From: Bacteroidaceae bacterium
Lineage (GTDB): Bacteria; Bacteroidota; Bacteroidia; Bacteroidales; Bacteroidaceae
Assembly: GCA_017461345.1 (NCBI GenBank)
Contig: JAFTYP010000005.1
Location: forward strand, 31,001 to 95,000
DNA length: 64,000 nucleotides
Direction of reading: 5' to 3'
Each line of letters starts with the position of its first letter. Position 1 is the first letter of the stretch. Of the stretch, positions 26,929-35,578 are shown one piece after another. The notes beneath the pieces were generated by a model that made no database searches, was not told the DNA's origin, and saw only the letters and a program-made list of their open reading frames with translations. The translations under genes were made by a program, and so were the position numbers.

Positions 26929-28935
26929 ATGAAAAAAATCAGCCTTTTATTCCTTTCTTTCATACTGCATTTGTCTGTCTATTCGCAAGGATGGCCTTCA
27001 GATTACGGAGGTGTCATGTTGCAGGGATTCTATTGGGATTCATACGGCGAAACATCGTGGTCGAAACTTCAGGCACAGGCAGACGAGATTGCTCCTTACT
27101 TCCAACTGATATGGGTGCCGCAGAGCGGATGGTGCAACAGCGATTACAATCAGATGGGTTATACGCCGGTCTATTATTTCGACCAAAGGAGTTCCTTCGG
27201 TTCAGAATCGCAACTCAGGAGCATGATTGCCGCCTTTAGGGAAAAAGGCACAGGCGTCATTGCCGATGTTGTTATCAACCATCGCAACAATATGGGTGCC
27301 GATGGTTCGTGGGTGGACTATCCTGCCGAGACCTACAAGGGGCAGACCTATCAGATGTTGCCTACCGACATCTGCCGTAACGATGATGGCGGACAGACAT
27401 ATAACTGGGCAAACGGTAAGGGCATTTCACTTTCGCAGAACAACGACACAGGCGAAGACTGGTCCGGTTGTCGCGACATCGACCACCTGAGCCCTAACGT
27501 GCAGAACTGCGTCAAGGCCTATCTTAAATTCCTTCTCGAAGATATTGGCTACACAGGCTTTCGCTACGATATGGTGAAAGGCTTTTATGCCTATTTCATT
27601 GCCGACTATAATTGCTATGCAAAGCCTGCTTTCAGTGTAGGCGAGTATTGGGACAGCAGTGCAAAAATTCGCGAATGGGTAAACAATTCGCGTGGCTATG
27701 TTTCCGACACGCCCACCAGTGCTGCTTTCGACTTCCAGTTCCGTTATCGAGTTCGCGATGCCATCAACAATGCCGACTGGCGTTGGCTTGGTTACGACGA
27801 AAAGCCACTCTCTGCCGATAACTATTACAAGCAGTATGCCGTCACCTTCGTGGAGAATCACGACACCGAACATCGCATAAATGGTGCGGAGCAGGACCCC
27901 ATCCGTTCGGACACACTTGCAGCCAATGCCTATCTGCTTGCCATGCCCGGAACGCCTTGCGTGTTCTACACTCATTGGCGCGATTGGAAATACAATCTCA
28001 AGCAAATGATTCTTGCAAGACGCCTGGCAGGCATCTGCAACACTTCGTCGAGAGAAGAGAAGTATAGTGCCAGAGACTACTATGCAGCAACCGTTACGGG
28101 CAAGAACAGCACGCTGCTTTGTGTCGTAGGCAACAAACCGCAGAACTATAGTGTCAGCCGAACACAATACACCGAAATCCTTTCCGGAAAGGGGTTTCGT
28201 TACCTCTTGAGCAGAAGTGCCAATACAGTTTGGATGGATGTTCCTGATGGCACATACGAAGCCCCGCTCAAAGTCACCTTATTGGCTGTCAGCACACTCT
28301 CCGGAGCAAAGATTGTTTACACCACAGACGGCAGCGAGCCTACTGCCGAGAGCGCACAGATTGCTACGGGAGGCATCTTGAGCATCCAGTCGTCTTGCAC
28401 GTTGAAAGCCGGCCTTTTGGTCGATGGCAAGGTTCAGAATGTTCAAACCCGTGTATATCATATCTTCGAGCCTCACGACATCACCATCCATGTCAGTTCC
28501 GATGTGTCGTGGTCTCCCATGACATTCTATATTTGGGATAATAACAACAACCAACTGAACGGCAATTGGCCCGGCAAACGTATTCTCACAGCAAAAAACA
28601 TCGACGGCAAGAGGTGGTACTACCAGACCATACGCCTCACTTCGCCCGAGCAGTATTTCAATCTTGTTGTGAGCATCACGTCGGGCAGCAAGCAGACGGT
28701 TGATGTAACTGGCATTGCTTCCGATTGCTATCTCTGCATCGACGGCACGAAGGAGGGCACCAAATATGTTGTCAAAGACAAGACAGCCGACATCACGACA
28801 GACCTGCACCTTCCTGCCGGTAGCGCAGTAGGAGGCGTATCGAGGAAGGCCTTCAATCTGCAGGGGCTTCCTGTTTCCCGTGTCAACAGGAAAGGTATTG
28901 TCATCGAAGAAGGCAGAAAGACTTTATATAAATAA
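26929..28935 (+). CDS. Secreted GH13 alpha-amylase with starch-binding domain
   Basis: It hydrolyses internal alpha-1,4 bonds of starch. ATG 26929 gives the signal MKKISLLFLSFILHLSVYSQ; upstream ATGs at 26842 and 26905 lie in or next to a hairpin. GH13 motifs: ADVVINHRNN, GFRYDMVKGF (nucleophile Asp), FSVGEYWD (acid/base Glu) and FVENHDTEH (third Asp). After the barrel comes a repeat with KIVYTTDGSEPT, then a CBM26-like module (ITIHVSSDVSWSPMTFYIWDNNNNQLNGNWPG), and a short type IX-like tail (AFNLQGLPVSRVNRKGIVIEEGRKTLYK region). With the GH31 and SusE/SusF-like genes it indicates starch use. Confidence 0.93.
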   Translation: MKKISLLFLSFILHLSVYSQGWPSDYGGVMLQGFYWDSYGETSWSKLQAQADEIAPYFQLIWVPQSGWCNSDYNQMGYTPVYYFDQRSSFGSESQLRSMIAAFREKGTGVIADVVINHRNNMGADGSWVDYPAETYKGQTYQMLPTDICRNDDGGQTYNWANGKGISLSQNNDTGEDWSGCRDIDHLSPNVQNCVKAYLKFLLEDIGYTGFRYDMVKGFYAYFIADYNCYAKPAFSVGEYWDSSAKIREWVNNSRGYVSDTPTSAAFDFQFRYRVRDAINNADWRWLGYDEKPLSADNYYKQYAVTFVENHDTEHRINGAEQDPIRSDTLAANAYLLAMPGTPCVFYTHWRDWKYNLKQMILARRLAGICNTSSREEKYSARDYYAATVTGKNSTLLCVVGNKPQNYSVSRTQYTEILSGKGFRYLLSRSANTVWMDVPDGTYEAPLKVTLLAVSTLSGAKIVYTTDGSEPTAESAQIATGGILSIQSSCTLKAGLLVDGKVQNVQTRVYHIFEPHDITIHVSSDVSWSPMTFYIWDNNNNQLNGNWPGKRILTAKNIDGKRWYYQTIRLTSPEQYFNLVVSITSGSKQTVDVTGIASDCYLCIDGTKEGTKYVVKDKTADITTDLHLPAGSAVGGVSRKAFNLQGLPVSRVNRKGIVIEEGRKTLYK

Positions 28936-28983
28936 TGTATTACTGCTGCGCTTCGGAGCGTAAAACCCGGGTCGGGATACAAT

Positions 28984-29024
28984 TTGCCCCACCAATGTAC
29001 CACGAAGGTATGTTGGTGGGGCAA
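28984..29024. terminator. Bidirectional hairpin between amylase and clpB
   Basis: TTGCCCCACCAA (28984-28995) and TTGGTGGGGCAA (29013-29024) form a perfect 12-bp stem with a 17-base loop, between two convergent genes. The T tract is weak on both sides. Confidence 0.65.
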
Positions 29025-29037
29025 GTCTTTAGTGATG

Positions 29038-31170
29038 TTATTCCATTGTTATTCTTTCTTCTGTGGCATCGACTCTTATGGGACGGTTACGGTCGAGGCG
29101 GCCAGCAAGGAGTTCTTTCGAGAGCCCGTCGAGCAGCAGACGCTGTACGGCACGTTTCACGGGGCGTGCTCCGAAGTCGGGGTCGTAGCCTTCGTTGGCA
29201 AGCAGGTCGATGGCTGCGTCGCTTATCTCCAGTGTGAGTCCGTTCTCTCGCAGCATCCTCTGTATGCTTTCCACTTGCAGACGGACTATTTGCTTCACTT
29301 CGCCCCAGTTCAGTGGGTGGAAGACGATAGTCTCGTCTATTCGGTTGAGGAACTCCGGCCGTATGCCACGCTGCACCAGTAGGTTGCGCACATCGTCTTC
29401 ACCCTTGTCCAGGTCGGCACCTGTCAGCAGATTGCTGGTCATGATGATGATGGTGTTCTTGAAGTTGACGGTGCGTCCTTTCGAGTCGGTCAGTCGGCCG
29501 TCGTCGAGCACTTGCAGCAGTGTGTTGAAGACGTCGGGGTGTGCCTTTTCTATCTCGTCGAAGAGGACCACCTGATATGGCTTGCGCCTGACGGCCTCGG
29601 TGAGTTGTCCGCCTTCGTCGTAGCCAACGTATCCCGGAGGCGCACCGATGAGTCGTGTCACGCTGAACTTCTCCTGATACTCGCTCATGTCTATGCGTGT
29701 CATCATCGTTTCGTCGTCGAAGAGGTACTCGGCGAGTGCCTTTGCCAGTTCTGTCTTGCCGACGCCGGTGGAGCCAAGGAAGATGAACGAACCGATAGGA
29801 CGTTTGGGGTCTTGCAGGCCGGCACGGCTGCGACGGACGGCATTGCAGACGGCTGCTATGGCTTCTTCTTGCCCCACGACACGTTTGTGCAGTTCCTCTT
29901 CCAGGTGGAGCAGTTTCTCCGTCTCACTTGTTTGCATCTTCGTCACAGGTATGCCAGTCCAGCGACTTACCACGTCGGCAATGTCGTCGGCCGTCACCTC
30001 GTCGCGCAGCATGCGGTTTTCCTTTCCTTCGGTCGATGTGCTGAGCGAAAGACTTTCTTTTTCTATTTCCGGAAGTTTCGAGTAACGAATCTCCGCCACT
30101 TTGGCATAGTTGCCGTCGCGTTCAGCCTGTTCGGCCTCCTGTCGCAGTTGTTGCATGCGGTCTTTCAGCGTCTGTATCTGGTCGGCTTGTTGCTTCTCGC
30201 TCTCCCACTGCTTGCGCATTTCTGTTTCCTGTCCGCGCAGGTCCGAAATTTCCTTTTCGATGATGTCGAGTTTGCTCCCCTCGCCTTTCTGTGAGTTGGA
30301 GAGGGGGCTGTTGCTTTCTCGGCGTATGGCTTCGCGTTCTATTTCGAGTTGCTTCAGCCTGCGGCTTATTTCGTCGAGTTCTTCGGGAACGGAGTCGCGC
30401 TCCATGCGCAGTTTTGCAGCGGCTTCGTCCATGAGGTCGATGGCCTTGTCGGGCAGAAAGCGTTCCGTGATGTAGCGCTGTGAAAGTTGTACGGCAGCAA
30501 TGACGGCATCGTCCAGTATGCGCACTTTGTGGTGGTTCTCGTAGCGTTCCTTCAGTCCGCGCAGTATGCTGATGGTGGCGAGTGTATCGGGTTCGTCCAC
30601 CAGCACCGTCTGGAATCGTCGCTCCAGAGCCTTGTCCTTCTCGAAGTATTTCTGGTATTCGTCGAGCGTGGTGGCACCGATGCTTCGCATCTCGCCTCTG
30701 GCCAGAGCAGGTTTCAGTATGTTTGCGGCGTCCATGGCACCGTCTCCCCTGCCGGCACCGACCAGCGTGTGAATCTCGTCGATGAAGAGGATGATGCCTC
30801 CCTGGCTGTCGGTCACTTCCTTCACAACGCTTTTCAGTCGTTCTTCGAATTCACCTTTATACATTGCGCCCGCCACGAGTGCGCCCATGTCGAGACTGTA
30901 GAGTTGTTTGTTCTTTAGGTTCTCTGGCACGTCGCCGCGCAGTATTCTGTGTGCAAGCCCTTCCACGATGGCCGTTTTTCCTGTGCCCGGTTCGCCTATG
31001 AGGATGGGATTGTTCTTTGTCCTACGAGAGAGGATTTGCAGTACACGACGTATCTCATCGTCACGACCGATTACAGGGTCGAGTTTTCCTGCTCGGGCTT
31101 CGTCAACCAGATTACGAGCATACTTCTGCAGGCTCTTCTCTTCAGTTTGTTGGTTTGTGTTCTGTTTCAT
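29038..31170 (-). CDS. clpB: ClpB-type disaggregase lacking the N domain
   Basis: ClpB pulls polypeptides out of aggregates with DnaK. This version has 710 residues instead of about 860. It begins at [40 protein letters not shown], directly before the first AAA+ domain, so the Clp N-terminal domain is absent. A strong ribosome site (AAAGGAGG, six bases before the ATG) fixes this start, and no N-domain coding remains upstream. AAA1 has GEPGTGKT and [10 protein letters not shown]; the coiled-coil middle domain is present; AAA2 has GSTGVGKTE and [14 protein letters not shown]. After TSN, the usual MGS segment is replaced by [13 protein letters not shown] and is shorter than in relatives. Another full-length ClpB may exist elsewhere. 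Confidence 0.93.
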   Translation of the reverse strand: MKQNTNQQTEEKSLQKYARNLVDEARAGKLDPVIGRDDEIRRVLQILSRRTKNNPILIGEPGTGKTAIVEGLAHRILRGDVPENLKNKQLYSLDMGALVAGAMYKGEFEERLKSVVKEVTDSQGGIILFIDEIHTLVGAGRGDGAMDAANILKPALARGEMRSIGATTLDEYQKYFEKDKALERRFQTVLVDEPDTLATISILRGLKERYENHHKVRILDDAVIAAVQLSQRYITERFLPDKAIDLMDEAAAKLRMERDSVPEELDEISRRLKQLEIEREAIRRESNSPLSNSQKGEGSKLDIIEKEISDLRGQETEMRKQWESEKQQADQIQTLKDRMQQLRQEAEQAERDGNYAKVAEIRYSKLPEIEKESLSLSTSTEGKENRMLRDEVTADDIADVVSRWTGIPVTKMQTSETEKLLHLEEELHKRVVGQEEAIAAVCNAVRRSRAGLQDPKRPIGSFIFLGSTGVGKTELAKALAEYLFDDETMMTRIDMSEYQEKFSVTRLIGAPPGYVGYDEGGQLTEAVRRKPYQVVLFDEIEKAHPDVFNTLLQVLDDGRLTDSKGRTVNFKNTIIIMTSNLLTGADLDKGEDDVRNLLVQRGIRPEFLNRIDETIVFHPLNWGEVKQIVRLQVESIQRMLRENGLTLEISDAAIDLLANEGYDPDFGARPVKRAVQRLLLDGLSKELLAGRLDRNRPIRVDATEERITME

Positions 31171-31393
31171 GTTAATTCCTCCTTTGTTATGTTCTCACCC
31201 CCTTATTTACAATTCCCGTGCAAAAGCATCTTCTCCCGACAAAATGGCAGACGCCACGACATTTTGGCTTCCCAAGCAGACGATTTCGAACAGCAGACGA
31301 CAGTAAACACCACGCGTCCATCTGCCCCGAAGGATGCGTCCATTTTGCCAAGTGGACTGCAGGGGCAAAAATCTGCCACTCGTCGGGCTCCCA

Positions 31394-31480
31394 AATTACT
31401 CGTGAGTAATTGACAAACTTCTGCAGAGAAGTCGGGCAACTTCTCTGCAGAAGTTGCCGAAGTTCTCTGGTGAGTTTTCT
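31394..31480. repeat. 22-bp phased array, locus 6 (CTGCAG class)
   Basis: Cores CTCGTGAG (31399), CTGCAGAG (31421), CTCTGCAG (31443) and CTCTGGTG (31465) step by exactly 22 bases. Units 2 and 3 form a perfect 17-bp hairpin, 31416-31432 with 31439-31455, loop CGGGCA. Weaker in-register units extend upstream to about 31314, where GCGTCCA recurs at 31314 and 31336. It lies in the 480-base gap between divergent clpB and the LRR gene. A near-copy with the same core order is at 63605-63690. Confidence 0.9.
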
Positions 31481-31586
31481 TAACCCCTCGTAAAGAGGTT
31501 GTTTTTGTCTCGTATCTTGTCTGCAAAACAGAAAAGAATAATTTCGTTTTCAACAAATTAAATTTTCTTTAGAAAAGTTTGTTTGT

Positions 31587-31618
31587 GTTGCCGAATTTCG
31601 TAATTTTGGACAGACTTT
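31587..31618 (+). promoter_or_regulatory. Promoter of the LRR gene
   Basis: GTTG (31587-31590), a 20-base spacer and TAATTTTG (31611-31618) fit the Bacteroidota promoter with one mismatch in the -33 box. The ATG is 33 bases downstream. Confidence 0.6.
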
Positions 31619-31651
31619 TGAAATTATCTTACCATAAAGTTATTTAGTGTT

Positions 31652-32656
31652 ATGACATATTATAAGATTTTAATAACTAATGTTATTCTTTTATTCTCTG
31701 CAACATTCGTGTCTGCTGATGTCGTAATAAACGAAGAGAACTTCCCCGATGAGAATTTCCGAGGATGGATACTCAGTCAAGAATATGGCAAAGATGGTGT
31801 GCTGACGGACGAGGAGATTGCGGGCATTACAAATATCATGTTGTATAACAAGAAAATACATAGTCTAAAAGGGATTGAGCATTTTACTGCGTTGGTTGAA
31901 TTGGATTGTGGTGGTAATCTGTTAACTTTACTTGATGTGTCAAAGAATACAATGCTGGAAGAATTGAACTGCGGTTCTAATCAGTTAACTTCGATAGATG
32001 TGTCGAAAAATGTTTCGTTGAAAAGACTAGGATGCGGTGGTAATACCTTGACTTCGATTGATTTGTCGAAAAATACAATGTTAAAAGAACTTTCCTGCCG
32101 CGATAACCTCATAACCTCTCTTGATTTGTCGCAGAATTGTGAACTTGAAGGCCTTTGGTGCTGTAGAAATCAACTGACCTCACTCGATTTGTCAAACTGT
32201 CCGATGTTGAGAGATTTGTATTGCATACAAAACAACCTTAGAACGTTGAACGTGTCGGGGTGTGAAAAACTGGAACAAATAAATTGTTTCAAGAACCAAA
32301 TCAAAGGTGAGAATATGGATGCATTCATCGATGGATTGCGTTCGTTTAGGGGACCGGGACATTTACCTATTGTTAGCCTGGAAAACGAACAAAATGTGAT
32401 GACAACATCTCAAGCAAAAGCAGCACGAGCCAAAGGATGGATACCACGTTACGAATATGGCTCATTTGGCACTCACGGGTGGACAGAGTACAAAGGCGAG
32501 GATGATGCCACAGGAATAGGTGCTATTGCAGACCTTCCTTCGAAGACAAGAGAAACATTCGATCTGCAAGGCCGCCGCATCGGTAAGCCACAACAAGGCG
32601 TCAACATCATTCGCAACGCCGACGGCACAACGAAGAAGGTGCTGACGAAGCATTGA
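31652..32656 (+). CDS. Secreted leucine-rich repeat protein
   Basis: The 334-residue protein has a signal peptide (MTYYKILITNVILLFSATFVSA) and an acidic cap with DENFRGWILSQ. At least seven LRR units of about 21 residues follow, each of the form L-x-x-L-x-C-x-x-N-x-L-T-x-L-D-V-S-K-N, for example LVELDCGGNLLTLLDVSKN and LKELSCRDNLITSLDLSQN. The C-terminus has ETFDLQGRRIGKPQQGVNI, a short type IX-like tail. Such proteins are commonly surface-displayed binding or adhesion factors; the partner is unknown. Cys is regularly placed in the repeat consensus. Confidence 0.9.
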   Translation: MTYYKILITNVILLFSATFVSADVVINEENFPDENFRGWILSQEYGKDGVLTDEEIAGITNIMLYNKKIHSLKGIEHFTALVELDCGGNLLTLLDVSKNTMLEELNCGSNQLTSIDVSKNVSLKRLGCGGNTLTSIDLSKNTMLKELSCRDNLITSLDLSQNCELEGLWCCRNQLTSLDLSNCPMLRDLYCIQNNLRTLNVSGCEKLEQINCFKNQIKGENMDAFIDGLRSFRGPGHLPIVSLENEQNVMTTSQAKAARAKGWIPRYEYGSFGTHGWTEYKGEDDATGIGAIADLPSKTRETFDLQGRRIGKPQQGVNIIRNADGTTKKVLTKH

Positions 32657-32690
32657 TACATGTAGTCACAGCAGAAACATCTTCATACAA

Positions 32691-32727
32691 AAAAGCCTCT
32701 CCCTTTTTGCACGGGGAGAGGCTTTTT
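32691..32727. terminator. Rho-independent terminator between the LRR gene and asnS
   Basis: AAAAGCCTCTCCC (32691-32703) pairs perfectly with GGGAGAGGCTTTT (32714-32726), giving a 13-bp stem with A and T tracts on the two sides, so it can serve both convergent genes. Confidence 0.9.
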
Positions 32728-32765
32728 ACTTATATATATATATATATTATATAATGTGTAGTTCT

Positions 32766-34205
32766 TTAGAACTCTGCGTTTCTTGGTGTTCTGGGGAAGG
32801 GAATGACGTCGCGGATGTTCTGCATGCCGGTAACGAAGAGGATAAGTCTTTCGAAGCCGAGACCAAAGCCGGCATGAGGACATGAACCGTACTTGCGAGT
32901 GTCGAGATACCACCACAGGTGCGTCATATCCATATCACGACGATTGACCTCTGCCATCAACTTGTCGTAACTCTCTTCGCGAACGCTGCCACCGATAATC
33001 TCACCAATGGAGGGGAAAAGAACGTCGGTGCCTTGCATTGTGGGACCAGGAGCAACAGCACCCTTATAGCCAATGCTGCCGCCGTCGGCTGTCTCCTGGT
33101 TCTGCTTCATGTAGAAGGACTTGAACGAACGTGGGTAGTCGGTCATGATGACAGGCTTCTTGAAGTATTCCTCCACAAGGTAACGCTCGTGCTCGCTTGC
33201 GAGGTCGTCGCCCCACTCGCATGGGAACTCAAACTTCTTGCCGTTTGCCTTTGCTTCCTGCAGAATCTTAATGCCCTCGGTGTAAGGCAGACGAACGAAG
33301 TCTTCCTTCAAGACACCTTCAAGACGCTCGATGAGTGTCTTGTCTATCATCTTGTTGAGGAATTCAAGGTCGTCCTTGCAGTTGTCGAGTGCCCACTTCA
33401 CACAATACTTGATGAAGTCCTCTTCGAGGTCCATGAGTTCTTCCTGGTCGAGGAAAGCAACCTCTGGCTCAATCATCCAGAACTCTGCCAGGTGGCGAGG
33501 CGTATTGCTGTTCTCGGCACGGAATGTCGGACCGAAGGTGTAGATGGCACCAAGAGCGGTTGCACCAAGTTCGCCTTCAAGTTGACCGGAAACAGTCAAT
33601 GATGTCTGCTCGGCAAAGAAATCATCGTCGTAGATAATCTTGCCTTGCTCGTCCTTCTTCAGGTCGTAAAGGTTCTTGGTTGTAACCTGGAACATATTGC
33701 CTGCACCCTCGCAGTCGCTGGCCGTAATGAGAGGTGTGTGGAAGTAGAAGTATCCATGCTCGTGGAAATAAGTATGGATGGCCATTGCCATGTTGTGACG
33801 TATGCGAAGGATGGCTCCAAAGGTGTTTGTGCGTGGACGAAGGTGTGCCACAGTGCGGAGGTATTCCCAAGATGCACCTTTCTTCTGCAAAGGATAAGTG
33901 TTGTCGCAGTCGCCAAGAATCTCAATGCTTGTTGCCTGTATCTCGCTTGCCTGTCCGGCAGCAGGGCTCTCGACTAACTTTCCGTCGATGCTCAAACAAG
34001 CACCGGTCGTGATACGCTTCAGCGTATCTTCGTCGAAGTTGGCTTCGTCGCCCACAATCTGAACGTTCTTGATGGTACTGCCATCGTTCAAGGCAATAAA
34101 GAAGATTCCTTTACTGCCACGCTTTGAGCGAACCCAACCTTTGACGTTGATGTCCGACCCGTATGATGTGCTCTTCAGAGCATCAATAACTTTTGTACGT
34201 TTCAT
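32766..34205 (-). CDS. asnS: Asparaginyl-tRNA synthetase
   Basis: It charges tRNA-Asn with asparagine. ATG 34205 ([12 protein letters not shown]) is the usual family start, five codons inside the longest frame. The anticodon-binding OB fold is at the N-terminus ([25 protein letters not shown]). The class II core has motif 2 ([22 protein letters not shown]) and motif 3 ([15 protein letters not shown]). The length of about 479 residues is normal. It is the last gene of a likely purB, pseudouridine synthase, asnS transcript. Confidence 0.97.
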   Translation of the reverse strand: MKRTKVIDALKSTSYGSDINVKGWVRSKRGSKGIFFIALNDGSTIKNVQIVGDEANFDEDTLKRITTGACLSIDGKLVESPAAGQASEIQATSIEILGDCDNTYPLQKKGASWEYLRTVAHLRPRTNTFGAILRIRHNMAMAIHTYFHEHGYFYFHTPLITASDCEGAGNMFQVTTKNLYDLKKDEQGKIIYDDDFFAEQTSLTVSGQLEGELGATALGAIYTFGPTFRAENSNTPRHLAEFWMIEPEVAFLDQEELMDLEEDFIKYCVKWALDNCKDDLEFLNKMIDKTLIERLEGVLKEDFVRLPYTEGIKILQEAKANGKKFEFPCEWGDDLASEHERYLVEEYFKKPVIMTDYPRSFKSFYMKQNQETADGGSIGYKGAVAPGPTMQGTDVLFPSIGEIIGGSVREESYDKLMAEVNRRDMDMTHLWWYLDTRKYGSCPHAGFGLGFERLILFVTGMQNIRDVIPFPRTPRNAEF

Positions 34206-34267
34206 ATCTGTATTTACCATTTATTCATTTACCATTTCGCTCCTCAAAGAGGGAACAGAAGGTTTTC

Positions 34268-35479
34268 TTATTCGAATGCCCCCATCCAAAGCATGTTTAC
34301 CTCTTGCTCTGTGAGGAAACGCCAGTCGCCACGACGTACATTCTTCTTTGTCAAACCTGCGAAGTAAACACGGTCGAGACGGGTAACCTTGTAACCAAGG
34401 TGTTCAAAGATGCGACGCACAATACGATTGCGACCGCTGTGTATCTCAATGCCTACCTGCTTGCGGTCTGTCTCGCTTGCATATTCGATGGCATCGGCAT
34501 GAATTTCTCCGTCCTCGAGCATGATGCCGTCTGCAATCTGCTTTATGTCGGCAGCAGTGACGTTCTTGTCGAGATGGACATGATAGATTTTCTTCTTGAG
34601 GTATTGGGGATGTGTAAGTTTAGTGGCCAACTCACCATCGTTGGTAAGCAGAAGCACACCGGTTGTGTTGCGGTCGAGACGACCAACAGGATAAATGCGT
34701 TCGCGACAAGCACCCTTCACAAGGTCCATAACGGTCTTGCGGTTTTGTGGGTCGTCGCTGGTTGTCACATAATCTTTTGGCTTGTTGAGCAAGACATAGA
34801 CTTTCTTCTCAATATTGACTTGCTGGTCGTGGAAGAGAACGACGTCGTTACGTTTTACCTTTGTGCCGAGTTCTGTTATAATCTCTCCGTTAACCTTGAC
34901 TACACCGGCCTGGATGAAGTCGTCTGCTTCACGACGAGAGCAAACACCGGCATTGGCGAGGTATTTGTTCAAACGGATTGGTTCGTCCGGATCGTAGTGT
35001 CTCTCCTTGTACTCAATCTGTTTCTTCATGCTATATTTTGCATGAGGATTGTAGCCGGCAGTGCGTGGACGACGGTTGTAGCCGCCTTCTCTTTGCTGAT
35101 AGCCACCTTCACGATTATAATGAGGGCGTGACTGATAGCCGCCTTCTCTTTGCTGATAGCCTTCGCGCGACTGATAACCACCTTCGCGATTATAACGGGG
35201 ACGTGGCTGGTAGCCGCCCTCCCTTTGCTGATAGCCTTCGCGTGGCTGGTAACCGCCTTCACGATTGTAACGGGGACGAGACTGGTAACCGCCTTCGCGA
35301 GACTGATAGCCATCTTGTCCGTTATGGTTGTTGTTAAATCGATTGGTACGCGGACGCATTGGACGTCCGTAACTTCCTTGTCTTTCATAGTTGTTACCCT
35401 GAGGGCGATAGCCATCACGGTGACCGCCATTCTCATCATCGGAGAACTTGTTTCTCCAGTTTTCTTTTTCGTTAATCAT
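34268..35479 (-). CDS. RsuA/RluB-family pseudouridine synthase with repetitive RGG-like N-terminus
   Basis: The C-terminal two thirds are a normal 16S/23S rRNA pseudouridine synthase: S4 domain IRLNKYLANAGVCSRREADDFIQAGVVKVNG, catalytic motif GRLDRNTTGVLLLTNDG, and SGRNRIVRRIFEHLGY. The first 150 residues are low complexity, rich in Arg, Gly, Tyr and Gln, built from repeated REGGYQ and RPRYN blocks (roughly residues 60-140, encoded by imperfect DNA repeats at about 35050-35300). Such tails are usually disordered and bind RNA. The repeat DNA is prone to length change. It is flanked by purB and asnS on the same strand. Confidence 0.92.
   Translation of the reverse strand: MINEKENWRNKFSDDENGGHRDGYRPQGNNYERQGSYGRPMRPRTNRFNNNHNGQDGYQSREGGYQSRPRYNREGGYQPREGYQQREGGYQPRPRYNREGGYQSREGYQQREGGYQSRPHYNREGGYQQREGGYNRRPRTAGYNPHAKYSMKKQIEYKERHYDPDEPIRLNKYLANAGVCSRREADDFIQAGVVKVNGEIITELGTKVKRNDVVLFHDQQVNIEKKVYVLLNKPKDYVTTSDDPQNRKTVMDLVKGACRERIYPVGRLDRNTTGVLLLTNDGELATKLTHPQYLKKKIYHVHLDKNVTAADIKQIADGIMLEDGEIHADAIEYASETDRKQVGIEIHSGRNRIVRRIFEHLGYKVTRLDRVYFAGLTKKNVRRGDWRFLTEQEVNMLWMGAFE
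35050..35300 (-). repeat. Imperfect coding tandem repeats in the pseudouridine synthase gene
   Basis: Repeated codon blocks for REGGYQ, SRPRYN and REGYQQ recur about every 18-75 bases and produce a modular disordered N-terminus. They stay in frame throughout. Confidence 0.75.
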
Positions 35480-35578
35480 TGTTACATTTACGATTTAATC
35501 ATTTCATTTTACCATCTCCCTTTCTTATAGGGCGAAATAGTGTTTTTCTTCTCTCTTGACTTTATTATTAGGTATGTA

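Noticed and set aside
31200-31330. Possible remnant of the ClpB N domain upstream of clpB
   Set aside because: No frame on the minus strand resembles the Clp N-terminal repeat; the region is array-type repeat sequence.
31203-31556. Minus-strand open frame over array locus 6, similar in translation to one at 63456-63761
   Set aside because: The similarity follows from the shared DNA repeat. The 22-base period is not a multiple of three, the differences between copies are mostly amino-acid changing, and there is no ribosome site or promoter.
32731-32757. TA dinucleotide run 3' of asnS
   Set aside because: A short AT-rich stretch beside a terminator; too simple to call a site or a repeat family.
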